From the NCBI GenBank assembly GCA_964030475.1, contig CAXIPT010000061.1, forward strand, positions 281 through 64,280: a stretch of 64,000 bases of DNA. Direction: 5' to 3'. The position numbers were made by a program, and so were the translations under genes. This document shows positions 35,001 through 48,700 of the stretch, in pieces (position 1 is the stretch's first letter; every line of letters starts with the position of its first letter). The notes beneath the pieces are model-generated. The model was not told where the DNA came from. It saw nothing but the letters and a program-made list of their open reading frames with translations, and ran no database searches. This DNA is from Tethya wilhelma (taxonomy: Eukaryota; Porifera; Demospongiae; Tethyida; Tethyidae).

Positions 35001-36753
35001 ATATCAAGAGTTTTAAAGCTGCCTAGATTTTGTTTGCTGCCTTTTCGCCAGCAAACGAGTCAAAAAGGACGTACTGTGCATCAAATGAAGTCCCACTATA
35101 TGGTCAAATGGGGCTCAATGCCTTTTGTTTGTCTGGAAATCGCGTTCAAGTAAGTCAGTTAGGAAGGAAGGAAGGAAGGGGAGAACAAAATTGCACTGTT
35201 GTGGCTTCTCGCCAGCGCTCTCTACAGAGTGCTCTAGAAACTTTCTGCCTGTTTTCTTGGTTAATACAGTAAGCAAACTGTCTGGGGGAGGCTATTAAAT
35301 GGATTTGAAGGCTTAGCTTTCATTCCCTGAAAGTTTATAAGCATGAACATTTTGTATTGTGTCAATGGGACAGTCGGCCCATTCCTACTATACGTACTAC
35401 CGTACGTATGATTATCATATTAGTATATGTGACCAAATTTCGGAAAACCGATCACTTCGAGCAATCTGCGAATTTTGAGATAGCAATTGCATTGAAATCT
35501 AGGTCAATGCAGCTAACTATTTTCCAAATTTGAAGTGGCTAGGCACTATAGTTTTGGAGATATGAGCTCAAATACACCAACCGTTCATTCCAATTTTACT
35601 CGCTATTTACTCGCTAAAATCAAATACGTTTCTAAGTGCAAGTACACACAACTCTGTATACTATCCGTGTTAAAAACAACTAGGCTATAAATGGCGCAGA
35701 AATACTGATTGGTTTACTGAAGATGAGACCCAATTTTAGAAAACCAACCAGATGTTGTAAAGACGGTAATCAGCGATTGTAGTTTAATTCACGAGGCACA
35801 TGCACACGAAAAAATTTTTGGCATAAGAGGGGAGTGGCATACCTTGGCAAGCTGAAGACGAAATTTTATGGGTGGGGCTGCTTCTTTTGCTGAGATATAA
35901 GCGTTTAAATACAGCTTTGTTAGCCATGGCCAGCTTCTCTCCCGTTCATTAATTAATTATTATGTTTTTTAGTTTTTGCGAGCTTTTTAAGTTAATAAAA
36001 GCAAACCAAGAACAAAACTGACATAACTATGGCTTAGAACAATCTTAGCTAACTAAGTTCAACTAGCTAAAAACTGAGTGGCTTAGGCCAAAGCCAGAAC
36101 AAAAAAACACAAAAACAAAGGTTAATTAATTATTTATAAATTTTATGCATAACAAATTTAGGCCATAAAATAGTAAACTGTGCTTTTCTAGATTTTTATA
36201 TTTTGTATTGTGTCTATAAGACAGTTAACCTATTCCTATATACTACCCTACGTATACGTATACGTATGATAAATTCTAATTTTGCAGTATATGCACGGAA
36301 TATAATTATGGGCCCTAAAGATTAAAAAAAATACTACTAATTAATTATGTATATACAGGCAGTATTTCGCAGGAGCCAAAGCTAGAGGAAAGATTGCGCA
36401 ACACTTTATAATTTTTGTATAAGAATTATTATGTAATCATACATTATATATGCACTGCATAATTTTATAAGTTATACCAATAATTCTGATGAAATTCGGC
36501 CAAAGACTCCAAGTTAGCAGATCAGTGGTATTAACTTCAGTTACATCAGTTTCTTCATTTACATGAAAATGATTCTTAAGTATTTTCCCAAAAAGTTCAC
36601 CAACTCGAGCAGTGTGTATTTTTGCAATTTCAGTAACACTTTCAGGGCCATGCACTTCAGACTGTGTATATAAAGAAAAATTTAATAGTATAATAATAAT
36701 GTAATAATTATAGACTAAGTATAGATGGACACACACACACAAACACGTGCACA

Positions 36754-36790
<37 letters not shown>

Positions 36791-39700
36791 CACTCATAGC
36801 ACATGACATCTTACGGCAACAATAAAATTTTAGCACTAGAGTTAGCCACTGATTATCAGCCACCCTCAATTTCTGACATGATTTCTGACTCGCCTATGGG
36901 TCCTACTACCTCAAATTTGGTATCAAAAGATAGATAGCCCATGAAAAATTACCCTTGGTTGTGCAGATAAGTGGCGGATCTAGGATTTTATATAAAGGGG
37001 ATCTAACCAATGCACGTGCGTAGCGTGCGGAAAAATTTTGGGTAACCACGCCCACTTCCGGTTTGAAAATCCGCCCCTTTTGCGTGCGTGCAGCTAAAAT
37101 TTTGCCAGATCAGGGCCTGAATGGCGAAAAAACGGCAATACACAGACAGAAACTGTTCTAGCTTCCACAAAAAACTGATTTTCACTGAAATTTTGAGTTA
37201 TTTTTCTTTTTTCAAATTGAAAGGGGGGATCCTTGACGCTACTTTTTCATCTGTGTAGCTGTGCAGCTGTATGGGTTTCCAAGTGAAAGGAAGGATCCAT
37301 GGATCCCTTGAATCTCCCCCTAAATCCGCCACTGCAGACTTTAATGGGAAAGTACCATGAATAAAACATTTTTTTTTTTTTTTTAATCTTAAATATGGTC
37401 TTCAATCTCATCTTTTCGAGGTCTCTTGCAAGGGGTGGTCACTCCAATACTTGCTGTACTTCCACCCGCGACCGCGGGTCAAGAATCTTGACCCTAGAAA
37501 ATGGGTCTTGACCGCTTGACCGAGCCTAAAACTACATCTTGACCGCTTGACCCAACTCTCAGGACTGCTTGACCGTTTGAGTTCAAATGTAGTGTGTATC
37601 AGTGAGAGGCGTGGCATAGATGAAACCAAACCACACCTTCAATGCTAAAAATTTACCACTAACCAAGAGTCTTATTATAAATTTAGCTCTAGCTCAGACT
37701 CTGGTAACGTTAGTGTTTCCCTTCTGCAAAATCATGCAAGACAGTCAAACGTAGCCAAATTTTTGTACTATGGTTTCGTGAGCGGGATAGATATATAAGC
37801 CACCAGCACCATGCTTGCATAAAGGAGAGAAATTGGGTCCAAGCAGATAGATATAATGGCAGCTTCAGCCTTGATACAACGGTGAACGCCATATGATTCA
37901 TGCAGCCATGCATGCACGTACGCCTCACGCGCGCTGCAGCACAAATGAGTGGGTGGAGCTCGCTTAACGAAATGATCACGTGATTTAAGCAGTTCGCGGA
38001 ATTCGAGCTGAGCTATCAGCGGCTATTATACCTCCTCCGAGCATTTTAGCTACCTCCTAGTAGTGAAAAATAAGCTTTTTATGCGTAGAACAGTGCAAAT
38101 AATGATGTCAAACAACTGGAGCGCATAGTAAATCACATGTAAGAATAGCATGACGTCATCCAGACGGAGCAGTTAGCTTGACCTCTTGACCGCACCTAAA
38201 ATTTGATCTTGACCTCTTTACCGCACCAAAAATCAGACCTTGACCCCTTGACCACACCTTGACCGCGGTCGCGGGTGGAAGTACAGCAAGTATTGGAGTG
38301 ACCACCCCTTAATTGTCTTGCGACTAGGCCCTATTCATTGGCTAGATGACTGCCTAGGAAATACAGTTGGAATGGCTCCAGGTTTCAGCTTTTTCCTCTT
38401 CTTATTTCCAAACTGAGCAGCAAGAGTGGACTCAGCCTCAAAACAATCATCTGTGAAATGCTCACTACATAAAAAAGAGTGCTCTGTTGCTTTCCAGTGA
38501 GCTCTGGTGCGTAGAAACTGTTTCTCCCACTCATGTCTTAGCTGAGGGTCTTTGGGAAACTTGTACAGAGTTGTACTGCTGCTAGAGCTGTTGGAACAAC
38601 CAGCTGCAACGCACTTGTATACCATTTTGTTCAGAAATACACTGATTACTACTGCTGTTTGCAATTCCTTTTGAACGGTTGCGTATTGTATCATGGGACC
38701 TTCGCATGGACATCACGCTACACTGCACTGTGCATGTGATCAGCTGGGTTCTGATCTATAAGTTCCTCGTGGTCCTGTTGTATAATTTCTCTTCGCTTCA
38801 CTTCTTTTTTTTTGATGGTCTATATCTTTGTAAGTTATGGCATCTGGTGGCCAGAATGAAAACACAGCGTTGCAGCTCTACATCCAAACTTTGAATCAAA
38901 GTGTACTTCAGTCTCTTACTACTGCCGCTCGGAGAGGTGGCAACAGATTTCAACTGCCTCCTGCCTCTACTCAGAGTACAATCTCACAGGTTTGTTTGAG
39001 TGTATTTCAGTGTCGTGTGTGGGTGTAATTTTATTTCCTTTTAATAATAATAGCTATAATTATGTAAGCCTGATGGTAAGCTATAGCTAGATGTTTACGT
39101 TTAGCTTTGATGACCTTTTCCTGGTACAGAGTGGAAGTATACTAACTACAACACAACCTGCTACTCTTCCTACATTTTCTCTCAAGATTATAAACTTTAA
39201 AAAGAAAATTGAATATGCTATACAAAATTTGCGACTACCGTCGACAAAATTTACCACCCTTCATGATCTGAAAGAGCAAGTATTGTCAAAAGCTGACAAA
39301 TTAACCTGTATCACTTGAAAGTGGATTTGGGTTCATTGAGCCTGGACATGGTGTAAAGGGGTAACAAAGGTGGATAATGAGTGACCAAGATGTTGCTGAT
39401 ATGTATGCTGTTCACAATGGAAAACTTGAATTTTACTGTGGTGTTATACTATTCAGGACAGCTCTAAGCGGCCACATTCCCCTTATGATTCTGATGAAGG
39501 TTCTGGTAGTAGTACTCAGAAAAGATCAAGATATAGCAAACAAGTTGATAAGATGAGAGAAGTTGATGAAATTGAAGACAATCTGCGATCCAAGCATGCA
39601 GGGAAATATAGTGAGGAACAGATTAGAATGTGGGCACATCTAATTCAAATAAATAAACTTACTTCATATGAGGATCCTACAAACAAGAAATTTTGGAAAA

Positions 39701-42700
39701 CCACATCTCCCGGCCCAGGCTCCAAAGATGGAGAAACTAAGAGTATACTTGCTTCACCTGGCAAAAGAATTAATCTACATGGTCAATGTATTGATCAACT
39801 CCTTCGTCTTCAACAGCTTTACAGTGATGGTGGTATTAATGAGGAGCAGTATAAGGAAATGAAAGAGTCGATAATGAAAGAAGTAAAAAAATTTGAGTAA
39901 AAGATCATGAGCTAGACACTATAGACATTACATTCTAGGTTACATAATAATTATTGAGCAATTGTTGTCATTGATAAGTTTAATGTCCTGTAAATTATTT
40001 AGTATCCTGATTCTTTGATCCATCCTGTACAATGATTACTTGTGATGCTGTCAAATGCAGCCTGAACAATGTATGTATGATGCATAATACCTAAAAAATC
40101 TTGATGTTCTTTCAGATATGCTTTGACATACCCAAATGCAAGTTCAATAGAGTTCATGTCTGGGCTATAGCAGGGGCGTAGCCAGGATTTAGAGTTAGAG
40201 GGTGCTAAAATTCTGCGCGCACAGCGCGCCGAAAATTTTGGGGTGCCACGCCCACTTTTGGGTCACGTGATCGATATCGTGACCTTTGAACTATTGCTGA
40301 AAGCAAACTGCTGAGCGCTTTCGATCAATCTAGCGTGAACTAAACGGTTCTGAAGTTTGTTTATCAAGAGCTTAGACATAAATAAGCTGCTTCTAACAAC
40401 AAACAAGTAAGAAAAAGTGATTCTAAAGGCTTGATTACTTATTGATCAATATTTTTGCGCTTCCGGTCAGTGGCAAAGGGGGTGCTCGAGCACCCAAAGC
40501 ACCCCCCTCCCTACGCCACTGTATAGGGTGGGAGATAAATGAGAACAATTCCTACAGCCCGGAAGAGTTCAGCAACATCATGTGTGTGGTGAATGGAACA
40601 GTTGTCCATTATAGCTACTGACATGGGACTAATTCCATCAAAAGGATTCATTTCTGGAATAAGACTGCCCCGGACAAAATCGTAAAAAACATCTCCATTA
40701 ACACTCCCACTAGTAAGCTCCAAAGCCACTAATCCTTGAGATGAAAGTGCAGCAATTGCTGATATACGTTTTTCTCGAACAAGCAGCTTTCTATATACTG
40801 CTCTCTCTCCACGTAAAGCATAACCATATTGTCGAAGTTGATCCTTACAATTGGAACCTGATTCATCGATCCAAACAAACATTTCTTTGGAAAATACGTA
40901 CACACTGGCCATAAATGAAGCTTGTAGCTCCATGTTCCTTTGAAGAGCAACATGCTGTATCTTCTTCCGAGTCAAGCCATGCTCAGCAAGTAGACGGCAT
41001 ATAGTAGAAAGACTCACCAAAACTCCAGTAATTTCATGTATATACTTTGCTAGCCAGCTCATAAAGCTGCATATCAGGTGAGGCTAGCACAAGGCCAATC
41101 ACATACATTCTGTGATGGGAGTCTAGTTTTCTTAAATTATCTCGTTTGGATGTGTGCTTTGGATCTACCTCTCCAGTAGTTTGAAAGCGAGTGAAAATTC
41201 CGTGGGCTGTTCCAACAGATATGTTCAAATTTTTTGCTATGGTTCTAAATGATAAGCCTAATGCCACACGCTGCCATATCACCCTCCACCTTAGATTGTT
41301 AACATATGGTGCAGTTCGACCTGGCTCTGCAGACATTCCCACAACAAACAAACTTCAAAACTTAGTGTAGCGGTATCACGTTTATTTACACTGTGACGTG
41401 TGCAATTACACAATCACGGAATTTCCGTGTTCAAAGTGAACTGAAAATGGAGGTACACTGTGCACGAATGCCATAAAATATTGCAATGCCTACTATTACG
41501 TCACATTTGACCACACCCACATTTGACCACAACAGGAAGTACATTGTCAAGATTGAAAATGTGCTCATAATCAGTGCCATTTACAGCTAAACCAGCCATG
41601 CAATAATTTTTTTAAAAATCATGGGGATTCTGGACACCTCAGAACACAAGAGAAGTGCAGTAGAAAAGCGTGAACAGAGACAGGTATACTGCATCTGTTC
41701 ATTATGTTCAAACTATATCTTGTATAGTTGGTTCTCGATGCTTTGCAAGAAGCCTCAGATATCAATACACCCTCCAGTTTACAACTTGCAGCAGAGGAAT
41801 GTCAAACTGTTGGCACAGACACATGCAACTGAGATAGTTGATCAGACTACTGATCATCTTACTTCTACTACCATTGGGATGGTGGAATCAACTCCATCTA
41901 AAGTGTGCCGCAACACAAAGATACAAGTGAAACCAAAACAAAAGCTGAAATGTTAGTGATGCTATGATGACTTATATATGTACCTTATTGTAGCTGATTC
42001 CTTTTTTAGCAACCCAAACCTAGTCCATAAGTACCCAGGATGTCGGGGTTCAGTGTGAACTACTACAATCGACTACCCCCATCACCCATGCATGGCCATC
42101 CTTCAAAGCATCCAGCACCTGATGCCCCTTATCCGCCCCATCCAGTACAGTCTTCAATACTTGATTTGGAACCTCTTGCATCATCATCTCCCATGAAGTT
42201 TGATTACCATCCTTCATCTGAGTCTGAATTTGAATTAAATGACAAGCGAGATGAAACTTTTGGCTTGTCTCAAGAATCAAAGTATGTGAATGAAATGTAA
42301 TCTTTGCTGTATGTGTCTTTTGTGGTAAAGCATCTACAGCCACCACAAAAGTGATATCAGGTACGTTTTTGAAGATAGTCCAGGAGTGTAGCTGTTTGAG
42401 AAAACGTGTGTGGGAAAGTCATGCAGCCTCTTGTTGGAACAATACCCTTAGGCAATATCTCAATGTCTGCTGCAATATTGTTTTCTGGTTCACTTCCTGC
42501 CAAAGCACTTCGTGTGTTTGAAATTTTGAATGTTCATGCTATAGCACGCAATACTTTTTTCTGCCATCAAGAAAAATATTCGCAACCAGCTGTTCGTTCT
42601 GTATTGACAACGCAACAACAATCACTATTCCAGGAGTTGAAGCAAAAAGGAAGTCCACTTGCTTTGGCCGGTGATGGAAGAGCCGATAGCCCTGGCCACA

Positions 42701-45700
42701 GTGCCAAGCATGGTACATACTCTCTCCTTGACCTTTACTGCAAAAAGATAATCCTGAGACAATTAGTAGCTGTAAGTTTTGTAACACTTAAACAGTGCTA
42801 ATTGGTGTTGATTGGATTATCATTGTTACATACTCAGTCCAGTGAAGTGAAAAGCAGTTACCATATGGAGAAAGAAGGCTTACACAGAGCGCTGAATCTT
42901 CTCAAGGAGGAGGGCTTACGAGTCGCTGTTTTGGTTACAGATCGGCATAAGCAGATCAATAAATGGCTAAGAGAAGCACATTCAGAGGTGAAGCACTACT
43001 ATGATGTATGGCACATTGCTAAGGGTGAGTGTAGTAAGTGGTATGCAATATCCTTTTTTCCTGAACTAAATTACTAACAACCTTGATCCACATGTTGGTT
43101 TAACCTAGCTGAAAGAAAAGGATATAACATGTGTAGGTGCACCTGTAGAAAGTCAAGTGGTCTATAGTTGTACAATGTAAACCAAGATGATCTAGCTAAT
43201 TAGCCTATACAGAAAATAAATTATACATTCAAAAAACCTTTTGACAGTATTGTGTACATTAATGTGCATAAATCATACAAGTGTTTAAAGTATTCTGTCC
43301 TTGATCTTTAAATTTAGGACTGTGTAAAAAACTAGAGAAGTTGGCGAAGGCTAAAGACTGGGAAATTGTAGGAGATTGGACTCGGAGCATTATTAATCAC
43401 CTTTATTTGTGTGTTACGTCCACCACTGATGGCAACGGAGAAATAATGGAGGCCAAATGGTTGTCCTTAGTGAATCATATTCACAATCAACATTCTAGAC
43501 ATGGACAACTGTTTCCTAAGTGTTCCCACGGTCGAATTAAAGGCAGAAGAAAAAAGAAGTGGATAAAACGACGTATGTATAAGGTCTAAAATCATATCAC
43601 AAAAGATTAATATTTACTGCACACTTGTAGATTCCAAGGCAAGTGAAAAGGTCATCACCATTTTGACAAACAAGCAGCATGTGAAAGATATTTCTAGACT
43701 ATCTTCTGACTACCAAACCTCTTCCCTTGAGAGCTTCCACAATGTACTTATCCATTTCGCTCCCAAGTCAATTGCATTTTGGTATGAAGGGATGGAATGT
43801 AGGTATGTTACTGGGCTATTTCAGATGTTTGTGTGTTGTGAACAATCATTTTCAATGTTGTGTATAGGACCCTCATTGCCGCGTTGCACTTCAACGAAAA
43901 CTCATGTCGAGAGCAGGCAGTTACTAAGAAGGGAAAACATCGATTTAGTATTGTTTTTCCTAAGTAAAAGAAGGGGGGATATGTAGTCAAAAAAGTTGTT
44001 GAAGCTCCAACGTATCGTAGGTCTTCAAACAATATTATGTTATAATGTTTTAACAATCATAGATAGTATTATCTATGTAACAATTCACCGACACTTGTCT
44101 CTTATTCCTCTTAGAGTATGTGACAAAACTAATGACAGCTACAATGGAGCTTTCACGGTAGCAATTATCACACACCAAGACCAGTAAAGCCTACACCACC
44201 TCCAACTCTCTGTGCATCGTATGAAAGGCCATCAAAAGATCAGGCTGTTAAAGAGCACAGAAGTCGATTTTCATTACCAATGTAACTCAATACAAATGTA
44301 ATCATATCATTACATTATTCAGTGCAAAACATCTCATCATCAATAAATGCTAAAGATTTGGGTATTTAAATCCTGCATACTCAGATGATGGAAACTTGTT
44401 ACGGATTGCAGTTACTGCACAGCTTGGTAACACTACTCGTACGTTTCTTCCTAATTAACCCCAGCACCAACTAACTAGTTGGCGGTATGCAATGAAACAG
44501 TAGCGTCTGGAACAGAGAAAAAAATATGTAAGCTATGGAGTTTACCAAGGACTTACTGGTGAGGTTCTTTCTCATCCGCTTCTCCATATCTGTGTCTATA
44601 AGCAAAGTATGCAGTTTGTATCACCCACAAATTGAGACACACTGTATCAAATCCATCATGGTTGACAATGCACTGAATATCACTTTCATTTTCTCCCTTT
44701 TTATCTACTATCCTGTCAATCTCACAACAGCACACTGATGCCACACAGCCACCATATTGACACCTGACATAAGAGAGAGAGAATATATGGCCACATAACA
44801 CATAGTAGACTCTGCTTTGGTTATACAATCTTACCAGTCAGTATTTCCTATCCTGTCTTCATCACCTGAACTGTCATCATCACTAATACTAGCTTCACTA
44901 TCTGAAGTGTGGGAAGGTTCTTCAGGCTCATACAGATAAGGCTCCACTGTGCCTGGTGCACCTTCACTGCTAGAGCTGTCTTCATGACTGTCGTTCTCAG
45001 AGTGTCTGTCTTCATGATCGTGTTCAAAAGATGAAAAGGAGCAGGAGAGACTTAACTGGCTTGAATCATGGCAAGAATCACTCAGTTCTTCATCTGTAGA
45101 CTCAGCCATACTTGTTTACTAGTGTGCTGCCTATCAACACGCACATTCTGTCACGTTTGACCACGCCCATATTTTACCACAACAGGAAATGTTTCTAACA
45201 ATGGATAATTGCTGTGAAAACAAATGCAGTTTTCTGCAAGAGCTTTAAACAAAAAATTTTTTTGACAAGTGACCCTTCTTCTAGGCCAAAATCGGATTGT
45301 TTTCAGCCCAAAAAATAAAATATAATTTTTTCATGGTTCCTTCCCTTTAAGCTCTACCCACAAACCTGAAAGGCCCGGCTTCCTAATGCCAGTAACTGAT
45401 TACATGCGCATTTAAATTTGAAATTAATTACGTCATACCGTGAAAATGAAAATATAAATTTCAAGTAGCTACACACTATTTTTATATTTTTTTACAAAGA
45501 CAGTTTGGACTTGGCTTCTTTCATGATGAAGCTAAGCAACTTTTATGCTAACTATGATGCAAGCTTTAGTGCTCTATTGTAGCTTTTAGCTGTAAAAAAA
45601 GAGCCAAAGTACAGAAGGGTCTAATCGTCGAATACGCTTAAAAAAATTTCGTTGTCTTAGGCTTTTTGTAGCTAGGCAGCAATACTTACAAAAGCGATGC

Positions 45701-48700
45701 TATGGGTATATAGCCTAACTATCCCTGCACCTACAAAGCAACTTTGAAGCTTGTCATTTCAAAGGCTGTAGAGAAAACGCCACTTTAAACATCACTATCG
45801 TGATCGCGTCGATCGTGACCTGTAGTCGTTTAGTTACTGCTATAGCCACACCCCTTCAAGAGTTGCAACTTGAACTTTGTATTATAGTAGAGAGATACTT
45901 TACCTATTTGTATAGGAAGTCCAGAGTTCAGTGCTTAGAGGCTTTGTGTAAACAATAGCACTAAAGGTCTGATAGTTTGCAAATATGCATACTTCGCGTT
46001 TAAAAATTGAAATTTTTAGTACACACTAAATTTAATCTATAATTGGCCAAGAACATCAATTTTCAGACGGCAGCTAAAAACACCCTGAAACTAGTGTTTG
46101 AACCACCAAATCTAGAAATCAAAAAAGCTTAATCCTCCTACTACTGGTATTCCTAAAGCAATATACAATTAATTGTTCATTAATTCTAATTATGTATGTA
46201 TAATCAATTCAGGCCATAAAGAGTTAAGCTTTGTTTTGATAAAGTTCTAATTAGTTGCCATTGGGGGGGGGGGGGTCTAAGTATCTTCTGTGCACGAAGG
46301 GCGCTAAAAATTTAAGGCTCCCCACCCACTAATTAGTCCACATGATCAATTTTTCGACTTTTGACCCTTAATCATTGCTATCGTGCACGAGTGCAGTTCA
46401 TGCAGCCATTATGAGTGATTCAAGGAGCTGGTGGATTGGAAAAAAACAGTAAAAACAACAGCTAGCAGTGTAAGAAGTGTCAACCAGCTATTTTGTATGG
46501 GTTTGCTACCGACAAAGCCATCGTGGGCTCCAAGGGCTCGAGCCTTCTCTTTCTTGCTGACCGGAATTATTACTAAATTTCTATTGTAAACGCCAATGCT
46601 AGCTATGCCCCTGCCTATACTAAAGATTGCAGAGATTGCAATTTTTATACGTGACTATGGAATGGATCCATATACTTACAGAAACGGCAACGAATATTCA
46701 ACGCTAGAGCTAGCACTGTTTTACAAAGCTTATAGAAGATAGTCAAGGAGCCAAACGAAGGATAAATAGATAGTTAGTCTAAGAGCAAAACGTTCATTTT
46801 GAAGAACAGCTGGACTGAATTTTTAATTAAATTTCACCACAACTCTTGACAACAGCTCCGTATAATGGACGCTAAGCACTCTGACACGGGTAGCTTCTAG
46901 GAGCTATAACTCGGTAACTAAGCATGCAGCTAAGACTTCTTTTTGTTTTATATAGAACGTATCTTGCATCATGACAACTGAAACTGTAACTTTTTAGCAG
47001 GTCTAACCTTCGTCTTACATTGTCTTTTATACATTAGATCTGTGTTTATTAGCACATAAGCAGCAATGTGCTTGGGTGGGCATTGAAGTTGGGCACTTGC
47101 AATGAAATCTTATTACTAAATAATTTAATATTTTTATTAGAACAATTATTAACTGATATTAAGTGCTGCAATTTAGGCCAAAATTGCAAAAATTTGCAAA
47201 TAACAGTACTAGCTATTAAACCTGTCCTTAACCCTTTGAGCGCGTACTAATAATTTAATAATTTCACTGCTAACGCGTAATGTGCAATAATGCGTAAACG
47301 CGGTTGCGTAATAGACAAGTTTTAGCTCGATTTTTGCAAGCTAAGCAATTACTACTGAACTTTAAACTCTATATACGAATAGGTAAGGGACTCACTAGTA
47401 GTATACTCAAGTTAAAGCTATAGGTGTGGCGTTGCAGTTTATAATGAATTGCTAATAGTCACGATCGTCGCGATTGCGATGATCGATTTTAGAGCAACGT
47501 TTTCGCCACAGCCCTTTGGAGCACAAGCTTAAAACTTGTAGCGTAGGTGCAGGGATAGTTAGGCTATATAGGCATAGCATCGCTTTTGAAAGCTTGGTTA
47601 GCAAACTAGAAAAAAAGCCTTAAACGCGAAGGGATATTAGTACGTCAGACCCCCTCGCCGAAGTTGAGGCTTTTTTTCTGAGAAAAGCTAGGTTGGTGCA
47701 CTGTTGCTTGCACCATAGTTAGTTTGACTATTGCTCAGTTGCATCATGAAATGAACTTTGTCTAGCTGCTACTATAAAAGAAATACAAAAAGAAAGGCGT
47801 AGCTACTCATTGAGCGTATATATACGCTCGCCGCGAAATTCGAACGCATAAATTGAGCGTATATATACGCTCACCGCGTTCAGAGGGTTAAGGCTACCCC
47901 ATGCAGGGAGTAAAATTGCAGGAGAAAAAAGGTGTGAATTTACACACCAAAGTACAGTTTTAAATGGCACTTTTACAACAGCCCCTGTATTCATTGTTCA
48001 ATAATTCATATGTTATAGTTATTGACCAAGCATGAGGTTTGTATGGGATATACAGTGCCTGATACCTGAGGGCGATACCCGAGGGTAAATGCACTGTATA
48101 TTCCATACAAACCGAATGTTTGGTCAATAGGTGTTTTCTTGCCCTGCTACTATGGTAAAAGCACTTCCTGGCAACAAAAAGTTGGCACACTATAAAGAAC
48201 TAGCTTCAAGTTGCACAACAACCTGTGCAAGCCATTCAGTGGCAGATCTAGGAAATTGAATAGGGGGGTTCTAATCAATGCACACCAAAAAAACTTTACA
48301 TAGCCACGCCCACTTCCGGTCGCAACAGCCCCGCCCCTTTAGCGCTCGTGCAGCTAAAATTTTATCAAAAAAAAACTGAATGGAAGAAAAAAACGGCTAG
48401 AAAGAGACAGAAACTCTATATTTTTCACAAAAGACTAATATTCAGCGTGATTCTGAGTTGCTTTTAGTATTTTTAAGTTGAAAGGAGGGTTCCATCTTGG
48501 CCTTTTCCAATCTGCACAGTTAATTATCATGAATGCGAGATCTCAGCTGAAAGGGGGGTTCCGTGGAACCCCTTGAACCCTTCTGGATCCGCCACTGCCA
48601 TTGTTTTGAATTTCTCGATCCTTTCAACAAAAACGTATTCGGAAAAAGACATTGAACTCGAGTCTTTCAAGAAAACTTGAACTAACCAGAAAACCAGAAA

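Noticed and set aside
36437..36793. 118-residue Cys/Val-rich protein
   Set aside because: Its N-terminal half is the (CA)n microsatellite translated; only the part from 36478 to 36661 is a real exon.
44350..45109. Ballast-like gene as a real P2X7 receptor
   Set aside because: There is no transmembrane or extracellular channel sequence; the first exon is an acidic leader with its own start codon.
41490..45190. TGACCACACCCA...ACAACAGGAAGT at 41.5 and 45.15 kb as TIRs of the Kolobok/ballast element
   Set aside because: The two stretches are in the same orientation, not inverted, and the similarity is only about 30 bp; it may be a common promoter-like motif.
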